Source: an uncultured Gemmatimonadota bacterium (GTDB lineage Bacteria > Gemmatimonadota > Gemmatimonadetes > Gemmatimonadales > Gemmatimonadaceae). From it: a stretch of DNA of 7,074 nucleotides. Positions 1 to 5,012 of the stretch are shown piece by piece. Both the position numbers and the translations under genes were made by a program. The stretch covers positions 1 to 7,074 of the forward strand of contig CAMLEQ010000203.1 of the NCBI GenBank assembly GCA_946479015.1. Direction: 5' to 3'. Position 1 is the stretch's first letter; each line of letters opens with the position of its first letter. The notes below the pieces were generated by a model. It did no database searches and was not told where the DNA came from. It worked only from the letters and a program-made list of their open reading frames with translations.

Positions 1-40
1 TGTTATGGCAGTGCTGTAGCTTGAGAGGGGGAAGCGCGCG

Positions 41-69
41 GGGGGCGCCGGCATGCGGCCGGCGCCCCC
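41..69 (-). terminator. Strong GC hairpin downstream of lon, candidate terminator
   Basis: GGGGGCGCCGG (41-51) pairs perfectly with CCGGCGCCCCC (59-69). One further C-G pair (52 and 58) gives a 12-bp stem and 5-nt loop. On the minus strand it is followed by a pyrimidine-rich but uridine-poor stretch (about 23-33), as in many terminators of GC-rich bacteria. It lies 47 nt past the lon stop. A plus-strand role for an upstream gene outside the window is equally possible. Confidence 0.5.
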
Positions 70-95
70 GTCGCGTTCCTTGGTCCGCCCTTCCC

Positions 96-114
96 AACCC
101 CGGGGTCCGGGGTT
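96..114 (-). terminator. Perfect hairpin just after the lon stop codon
   Basis: AACCCCGG (96-103) and CCGGGGTT (107-114) form an 8-bp perfect stem with a 3-nt loop, beginning 2 nt after the lon stop codon. No uridine tract follows on the minus strand, so it is not a classical intrinsic terminator. It may instead help RNA polymerase pausing or protect the mRNA 3' end. Confidence 0.35.
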
Positions 115-116
115 CT

Positions 117-2729
117 CTAGATCCCCCCGGCCCCACGCCCCCGGCCCCCAGCCCCTAGCACTGCCTCCTCCGCCTCCTCCATCATCGTCCGGTGCGTCGG
201 CGTCTCGCAGCTCTCCTGCGGCACCAGCGCGATGTCGAACACCTCGTCGAGCGTCGACACGCAGTGGAAGGAGAGGCTCTGCCGCACGTCCTCAGGGATG
301 TCCTCCAGGTCCGCCTCGTTGTCCTTCGGCAGCACGATGGTGTGGATCCCCGCGCGGTGGGCGCCGAGCACCTTCTCCTTCACTCCGCCGATGGGGAGCA
401 CCCGTCCGCGGAGCGTGATCTCTCCGGTCATCGCGACATCGCCGCGCACCGCGCGCCCCGACATCGCGGACACCAGCGCGGTGGACATCGCCACGCCGGC
501 CGACGGGCCGTCCTTCGGGATCGCGCCGGCCGGCACGTGGATGTGCACCTCGATGTTCCCGAGCCGCTCGTCCGGGATGCAGAAGCGCGAGGCGTGCGTG
601 GCCGCGTAGGTGAGCGCGGCGCGCGCGGACTCCTTCATCACATCGCCGAGCTGGCCGGTGAGGATCAGCGACACGGCGCCGAGCCCCGTCACCTGCATCG
701 ATGCGTCCGACTGCGCCGGCGGGCCGTACAGCCGGCGGATCGCCGCCTCCACGAACATGATGTCGCCGCCCGCCGGCGTGTAGTACATCCCCGTCGCCAC
801 GCCCACCTCGTTCTCCTCGGCGGCGTGCTCCGGGTGCACCTTCGGACGCCCGAGCAGCTCGCGAACGTCGTCCGGCGAGATCACGATCCCCGCCTCCTTC
901 ATCTCCCCCGCCGCCAGCCGGCGCGCCACCTTCCGCGCCACCGCGCCGATCTGCCGCTCGAGCTGACGCACGCCGCTCTCGCGCGTGTAGCGCGTGACGA
1001 TCGTCATCACCGCGTCATCGGTGAACGTGATGTTCTTCCCCGCGAGCCCCGCCTCCTCCAGCTGCCGCGGGATGAGGTACTTCTTGGCGATCTCCGCCTT
1101 CTCGCGCTCGGTGTAGCCGGAGAAGTCCACCACCTCCATGCGGTCGAGCAGCGGGCCGGGGATGTTCTGGATGAAGTTCGCCGTCGCGATGAACAGCACC
1201 TCGCTCAGGTCGAACGGGATGTTCAGGTAGTGATCGGTGAACGAGTCGTTCTGCGCCGGATCGAGCACCTCGAGGAGCGCGCTCGCCGGGTCGCCCTGGA
1301 ACGAGACGCCCAGCTTGTCCACCTCGTCGAGCAGGAACACGGGATTCTTCGTTCCCGCCTGCTTCATCCCCTGGATGATGCGTCCGGGCATGGCACCCAC
1401 GTACGTGCGCCGGTGGCCGCGGATGTCGGCCTCGTCGCGCGCGCCGCCGAGCGCCGCCCGCACGTACTCGCGGCCGAGCGCCCGCGCGATGCTCTTCGCG
1501 ATGCTCGTCTTGCCGACGCCCGGCGGACCGACGAAGAGGAGGATCGGGCCCCGCGCCATCGCGCGCGCCTTGGCCTCTCGCTTGTCGGTGATCGGCCGGT
1601 TGTCCTCGTCGCTCGGCTGGAGGGTGGGGTTGGCCTCATCGCTCCGCGGGCGCATGGCGGCCGCGGGAAGCTCCCCGGTCTTCTCCACCTCGGCGGCGAT
1701 CTCCTGCGCGCGGAGCTGGCGCACGGCGAGGAACTCGAGCACACGGTCCTTCACGTCCGGCAGCCCGTAGTGGTCCTCGTCCAGCACTTCCTTCGCGTGG
1801 TTCAGATCGAGGTCGTCATCGGAGCGCTTGTTCCACGGCAGCTCGGCGATCCACTCGAGGTACGTGCGGATGACCTGCGCCTCCATGGACTCGCGCCCCG
1901 CGCGCTCGAGGCGGCCGAGCTCGCGCTCCACCTCCTGGCGCGCGGCCTTGGGCAGCTCGAGCTTCGTCAGCTTCTCCCGCAGCTCCTCGATCTCGCGGTT
2001 CTGGTCATCGTCCCCCAGCTCCTTCTGGATCGCCTTGAGCTGCTCGCGCAGGTACATCTCGCGCTGCCGCTGCCCCAGCTCCTCCTGCACCTGCGACTTG
2101 ATCTCCTCCTGCGCCTCGAGCAGCCCGATCTGCCGCTGCACGTGCACGAGCACGCGGCGCAGCCGCTCCTCCACGCTGAGCGTCTCGAGCAGCCCCTGCT
2201 TCTCCGGGACGCTGAGCTCGATGTAGCCCGCCACGAGGTCGGCGAAGCGCCCGGGCTCGGAGACGGAGTCGAGCACCTGGTGCACGACCTCCTCCGGCAG
2301 CCCGCGCTTCTCGCCGAGCTCCGCCGCGCGCTCCCGCGCCTCCTTGTGCAGCGCCTCGAACGCGGGATCGTGCTCGTCCACGGGGTTCATCTCCTCCACC
2401 GGGATCACGACCGCGCTCAGGTAGTTGTCCGTGGTCACGTACTGCAGCGCGGTCGCGCGCTGCTCCCCCTGCAGCAGGAGCTGCACGCCGCCGAGGCCGC
2501 GCTGCACCTGCCCGATGCGGGCGATGACCCCCATCGAGTAGAGGATGTCGGGGTTCGGCTCGTCCGTGTTGTCGCGCTGCGCGACGGCGAAGACCAGCCG
2601 ATCCGCCTTGAGCGCGGCCTCGATCGCCCGGAGCGTCCCCGGACGTCCGGCGGCGATCGGTGCCGTCAGCCCCGGGAAGATCACCGTCCCGCGAAGCGGC
2701 AGCACAGGCAATGTTTGACGTTGCGCCAT
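117..2729 (-). CDS. lon: ATP-dependent Lon protease, complete (870 aa)
   Basis: Cytoplasmic homohexameric AAA+ serine protease that unfolds and degrades misfolded and regulatory proteins. The order is the Lon N-terminal domain (about 1-200, starting LPVLPLRGTVIFPG), a coiled helical region (about 200-300), the AAA+ module and the protease domain. Visible motifs are Walker A GPPGVGKT (401-408), Walker B FLLDEVDK (465-472), sensor-1 region IATAN (514-518), arginine finger R530, and sensor-2 region SGVRQLER with R588. The catalytic dyad is S743 in PKDGPSAG and K786 in GGVKEK, with the same 43-residue spacing as E. coli S679/K722. About 57 residues separate LAV (336) from GPIL (394), against about 8 in E. 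coli Lon, so there is an insertion of roughly 50 residues. A glycine/arginine-rich tail (about 840-870) follows the normal end. The ATG at 2729 was chosen because family homology begins there and a weak GAGA Shine-Dalgarno-like element lies 7 nt upstream. The open frame continues to 2873, but that part is not Lon-like. Identification is very secure. Confidence 0.97.
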   Translation of the reverse strand: MAQRQTLPVLPLRGTVIFPGLTAPIAAGRPGTLRAIEAALKADRLVFAVAQRDNTDEPNPDILYSMGVIARIGQVQRGLGGVQLLLQGEQRATALQYVTTDNYLSAVVIPVEEMNPVDEHDPAFEALHKEARERAAELGEKRGLPEEVVHQVLDSVSEPGRFADLVAGYIELSVPEKQGLLETLSVEERLRRVLVHVQRQIGLLEAQEEIKSQVQEELGQRQREMYLREQLKAIQKELGDDDQNREIEELREKLTKLELPKAARQEVERELGRLERAGRESMEAQVIRTYLEWIAELPWNKRSDDDLDLNHAKEVLDEDHYGLPDVKDRVLEFLAVRQLRAQEIAAEVEKTGELPAAAMRPRSDEANPTLQPSDEDNRPITDKREAKARAMARGPILLFVGPPGVGKTSIAKSIARALGREYVRAALGGARDEADIRGHRRTYVGAMPGRIIQGMKQAGTKNPVFLLDEVDKLGVSFQGDPASALLEVLDPAQNDSFTDHYLNIPFDLSEVLFIATANFIQNIPGPLLDRMEVVDFSGYTEREKAEIAKKYLIPRQLEEAGLAGKNITFTDDAVMTIVTRYTRESGVRQLERQIGAVARKVARRLAAGEMKEAGIVISPDDVRELLGRPKVHPEHAAEENEVGVATGMYYTPAGGDIMFVEAAIRRLYGPPAQSDASMQVTGLGAVSLILTGQLGDVMKESARAALTYAATHASRFCIPDERLGNIEVHIHVPAGAIPKDGPSAGVAMSTALVSAMSGRAVRGDVAMTGEITLRGRVLPIGGVKEKVLGAHRAGIHTIVLPKDNEADLEDIPEDVRQSLSFHCVSTLDEVFDIALVPQESCETPTHRTMMEEAEEAVLGAGGRGRGAGGI
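123..155 (-). other. Predicted G-quadruplex-forming tract at the 3' end of lon
   Basis: On the lon sense strand, five G-runs of 4, 5, 5, 4 and 6 bases (plus-strand C-runs at 152-155, 145-149, 138-142, 131-134 and 123-128) are separated by only 2-3 nt. This exceeds the usual four-run G-quadruplex rule. The tract encodes most of the glycine/arginine-rich end of Lon and stops 3 bases before the stop codon, so it would be present in lon mRNA. The structure itself is inferred. Confidence 0.6.
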
Positions 2730-2922
2730 GGTCGTATCTCGAATTGTGGAAGCACAGCCTCGGCGGATTGCGCCGAATCGGAAGCGATCCGCACGCTCCA
2801 TTCCAGTCGCGCGCCGGGACGCACCCATGCGCCATGGCCACGAAACCGGATCTCCACCATCACGTACGCTCAAGCACCAGCCGCTGCGCCCCGTTTCCGC
2901 GCGGGGGACAATGGTGACTTAC

Positions 2923-3018
2923 GCCACGGCGGCAGGCTTTGCAACTTCCGGCCGCAGCTTTGACGTAGTGCAACTGCCACGGCGGCCAGATCGTCTTTCC
3001 AGACGGCGTAAGCCGTGG
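2923..3018. repeat. Three copies of CCACGGC (two direct, one inverted) upstream of the kinases
   Basis: GCCACGGCGGC occurs perfectly at 2923-2933 and 2976-2986, 53 bp apart, close to five helical turns. The inverted word GCCGTGG is at 3012-3018, directly abutting the predicted -10 box. In addition, CTTACGCC (2918-2925) is the reverse complement of GGCGTAAG (3005-3012). The arrangement could be a set of operator half-sites for a regulator acting on one or both divergent genes. GC-rich words recur by chance, so support is moderate to low. Confidence 0.35.
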
Positions 3019-3024
3019 TACACT
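2996..3024 (+). promoter_or_regulatory. Predicted extended -10 promoter of the kinase operon
   Basis: The -35-like TTTCCA (2996-3001, 4 of 6 matches to TTGACA) is separated by 17 bp from TACACT (3019-3024, 4 of 6 matches to TATAAT). TACACT is preceded by TG one base upstream (3016-3017), giving an extended -10 element. Transcription would start near 3031, leaving a leader of about 26 nt with the AAGGA ribosome site in it. Spacing and position are good, but this relies on E. coli-type sigma-70 consensus, which may differ in this phylum. Confidence 0.5.
3003..3016 (+). promoter_or_regulatory. Small perfect dyad inside the kinase promoter spacer (possible operator)
   Basis: ACGGC (3003-3007) and GCCGT (3012-3016) form a perfect 5-bp inverted repeat around GTAA. 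It lies between the predicted -35 and -10 elements. A regulator bound here would block or remodel RNA polymerase. The predicted start site lies downstream, so an RNA hairpin role is unlikely. The repeat is short for a GC-rich genome and may be chance. Confidence 0.3.
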
Positions 3025-3044
3025 AAGCAGGTTGCATTCCCGCC

Positions 3045-3049
3045 AAGGA
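3045..3049 (+). promoter_or_regulatory. Ribosome binding site deciding the GTG start of the first kinase
   Basis: AAGGA lies 7 nt before the GTG at 3057, which is ideal Shine-Dalgarno spacing. It is the only good ribosome site near the start of this frame, so it favours GTG 3057 over the internal ATG at 3093. Confidence 0.65.
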
Positions 3050-3056
3050 CTCATTC

Positions 3057-5012
3057 GTGCCCGATCCCACAGCCCTCTCGTCAGACGCCGAGATGCGCGC
3101 ACTCGCGGAGCGCGCGCTGTCCGCTCACTACGAGCTCGATCGCGAGCTCGGGCGCGGCGGGATGGGCATCGTGTATCGCGCCCGCGACCGGCGCCTCAAG
3201 CGCACTGTCGCCATCAAGCTCCTCCCGCCGGAGCTGGCGTTCCGCGGCGAGATCAAGTCGCGCTTCCTGCGGGAGGCGGAAACGGCGGCGCAGCTCAGCC
3301 ACCCCAATATCGTCCCCATCTACTCGGTGGACGAGCGCGAAGGGGTGGTGTTCTTCGTCATGGCGTGCGTGGACGGCGTCACGCTCGCCAAGCGGCTGCA
3401 CGACGAGGGGCGGCTGTCCATAGAGGAGGCGCGGCGCATCCTGCGCGAGGTGGCCGATGCGCTCGCCTACGCCCACGCGCGCGGGGTGGTGCACCGTGAC
3501 ATCAAGCCGGACAACATCCTGCTCGAGGTGGACAGCGGGCGCGCGATGGTCACCGACTTCGGGATCGCGCGCGCGGTGCAGGAGGGCTCCGACTCGCGGC
3601 TGACCGCCACCGGGGTGGCGATCGGGACGCCTGCGTACATGTCGCCGGAGCAGGCGGCGGGGGATCGCGAGATCGATGGGCGGAGCGATCTCTACTCGCT
3701 GGGCGTGGTCGCCTACCAGATGCTGACGGGGCAGCTCCCCTTCCAGGCGGCGAGCACGCCATCGATGCTCATGAAGCACATCACCGAGACCCCGGCGCCG
3801 GTGACCCAGTACCGCCCCGACGTGCCGCGGGACCTGGCGACGATCACGATGACGCTGCTCGAGAAGGATCCGGAGCGGCGCTTCGCGAGCGCGTCGGCGC
3901 TCTCGCTCGCGCTCGCGGGGGATGCCGGGGCGATGCCGCAGCACGCGGCCGAGCCCGTCGCCGCGCCCGCCCCGGCGGTGGGAGCGCATGGTACGTCCCC
4001 GGCCCCGTCGTGGATGCCCACGCCGCCGGTCTCCCCGCTCCCTGCCGGCGCCGGTCACGACGCGCTCGTCGCCGACCACTCCGGCCCCACCCCCGAGGAC
4101 ATCGCGCGGTGGTCGGCCCCCGAAGTGGTGGCCTTTCGCTCCAGCTTCGCGAAGTACGCGTTCGTGAACGCGGTGATCGTGCTCGCCGCCCTGTTCATGG
4201 ACACGGATTTCCTCACCATCACGGTGATCTGGAGCATGTTCATGGCGTTCAAGTACTCCAAGCTGTGGGCGGCGAACTACGACTGGCGCGATGTGTTCCG
4301 CCAGCCGCGCGACCGGCGCCTCGTCGACGTGGTGCGCGAGACGATCGAGGAGACGCGCGGGGCGTTCGACCGCTCCCAGCGCGGCGCGAACCTGCCGCAG
4401 CGCCCGTCGCGCTCCTCGCGCCCGCTCCCGCGGCCGAGCGCGCCCCCGTCGCTGCCGGCCGCCACCGGGTTCGGCCAGTACGGCGGCACCGTGGCGCGGG
4501 CCGAGCACGACCGCGGCGAGATCCTCCGCATCGTCGGCTCCCTCCCCAAGTCGGACCAGGCGCTGGTGAACGGCGTGATCCCTGCCGCCGACGGTCTCTT
4601 CCAGCGTGTGCGCTCGCTCGCCACGTCGCTGGTGGAGCTGGATCGCGAGAACGAGCCGGGAACGGCCGAGCGGATCGAGGCACAGATCGAGGCGCTCGAG
4701 GCGCAGGCGAATCCGCTGGAGGTCGCCGCGAGCGAGGAGCGCGTGCGCCGGCTCGCGCTCCTCAAGCGGCAGCGCAGGGCGGTGGCGGACGCGAAGCGGC
4801 GGCGCGAGGAGAGCGCGGCCAAGCTCGAGAGCTGCGCGATCGCGCTCCAGAACATGCGCATCGATGTGCTGCGGCTTCGCGCCGGAGCGGTCGCCGACGC
4901 CACCGGCCATCTCACCGTGCTCACGGAGCGCGCGCGCTCGCTCGCCGAGGACGTGGATGCCGCCGTGCAGGGCGCGATGGCCGCACGCCGGCCCGAGCGC
5001 GGCCGCGTGTGA
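3057..5012 (+). CDS. Membrane-anchored Ser/Thr protein kinase, PknB-like, first of tandem pair (651 aa)
   Basis: Hanks-type kinase that should phosphorylate Ser/Thr on itself and partner proteins. Residues about 25-288 form the catalytic domain. It has glycine loop GRGGMG (32-37), VAIK lysine K54, alpha-C Glu E73, catalytic loop HRDIKPDN (146-153, D148), DFG 167-169 and SPE 196-198. T183 and T185 align with the PknB activation-loop autophosphorylation sites. All catalytic residues are present, so it should be active. A Pro/Ala-rich linker (about 290-350) leads to two close hydrophobic segments (about 364-381 and 385-404), resembling a 2TM hairpin. A second linker follows (about 440-475), then a charged helical, probably coiled-coil C-terminal module (about 480-645). 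The GTG start has an AAGGA ribosome site 7 nt upstream and leaves room for the glycine loop; ATG at 3093 is a less likely alternative. The gene overlaps the next kinase by 4 bp, so the two are probably co-translated. Substrate and signal are unknown. Confidence 0.93.
   Translation: MPDPTALSSDAEMRALAERALSAHYELDRELGRGGMGIVYRARDRRLKRTVAIKLLPPELAFRGEIKSRFLREAETAAQLSHPNIVPIYSVDEREGVVFFVMACVDGVTLAKRLHDEGRLSIEEARRILREVADALAYAHARGVVHRDIKPDNILLEVDSGRAMVTDFGIARAVQEGSDSRLTATGVAIGTPAYMSPEQAAGDREIDGRSDLYSLGVVAYQMLTGQLPFQAASTPSMLMKHITETPAPVTQYRPDVPRDLATITMTLLEKDPERRFASASALSLALAGDAGAMPQHAAEPVAAPAPAVGAHGTSPAPSWMPTPPVSPLPAGAGHDALVADHSGPTPEDIARWSAPEVVAFRSSFAKYAFVNAVIVLAALFMDTDFLTITVIWSMFMAFKYSKLWAANYDWRDVFRQPRDRRLVDVVRETIEETRGAFDRSQRGANLPQRPSRSSRPLPRPSAPPSLPAATGFGQYGGTVARAEHDRGEILRIVGSLPKSDQALVNGVIPAADGLFQRVRSLATSLVELDRENEPGTAERIEAQIEALEAQANPLEVAASEERVRRLALLKRQRRAVADAKRRREESAAKLESCAIALQNMRIDVLRLRAGAVADATGHLTVLTERARSLAEDVDAAVQGAMAARRPERGRV
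5009..5012 (+). promoter_or_regulatory. GTGA stop/start overlap coupling the two kinases
   Basis: The first kinase ends in TGA (5010-5012) and the second starts with GTG (5009-5011), sharing GTGA. No purine-rich ribosome site is well placed upstream; the nearest GAG is at 4995-4997. Ribosomes finishing the first kinase probably reinitiate on the second, fixing their ratio. This is the standard interpretation of 4-bp overlaps and is inferred here. Confidence 0.6.

Larger units (their letters stand above)
2730..3056. other. Divergent intergenic regulatory region between lon and the kinase operon
   Basis: This 327-bp stretch separates the start codons of lon (minus) and the first kinase (plus). 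I see no protein-coding gene: the open frames crossing it are extensions or shadows of lon. The right third holds the kinase promoter and repeated CCACGGC words. The left half, nearest lon, has no promoter hexamers I would defend on the minus strand, although lon must be transcribed from here. No CIRCE element (TTAGCACTC-N9-GAGTGCTAA) and no paired HAIR element (CTTGAGT-N7-ACTCAAG) is present, so heat-shock control by HrcA or HspR is not supported. A 10-bp word TGCGCCATGG occurs both at the lon start (2722-2731) and at 2828-2837. Confidence 0.8.

Noticed and set aside
53..418. 121-codon plus-strand open frame at the left edge
   Set aside because: Pro/Ser/Arg-rich translation opposite the 3' end of lon; low complexity produced by the C-runs and no ribosome site.
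2730..2873. N-terminal extension of Lon by 48 residues to an upstream start
   Set aside because: Lon homology begins at MAQRQTLPVLPLRG (ATG 2729). The upstream residues are Arg-rich and unlike Lon, and a weak GAGA ribosome site precedes the 2729 start.
2860..2880. Possible HspR (HAIR) site from the CTCAAG word upstream of lon
   Set aside because: Only one half-site is present; the required CTTGAGT partner 7 bp away is missing.
2908..2943. TTGCAA / TAAGTC with 17-bp spacer as a minus-strand lon promoter
   Set aside because: Spacing is correct, but the -10 hexamer matches consensus only in its first two bases; not strong enough to call.
192..2963. Long plus-strand open frame (923 codons) antisense to lon
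   Set aside because: Its translation is dominated by Arg, His, Leu and Val with no domain motifs, as expected for the complement of a GC-rich gene. The minus-strand frame is unmistakably Lon.
2960..2965. TTGACG as a -35 element for the kinases
   Set aside because: The nearest good -10 (3019-3024) is over 50 bp away, and no -10-like hexamer lies 16-18 bp downstream of it.
4010..5008. Upstream part of the second kinase frame as coding sequence
   Set aside because: This in-frame stretch is an Arg/Ala-rich shadow of the first kinase. Kinase homology starts only after the GTG at 5009.
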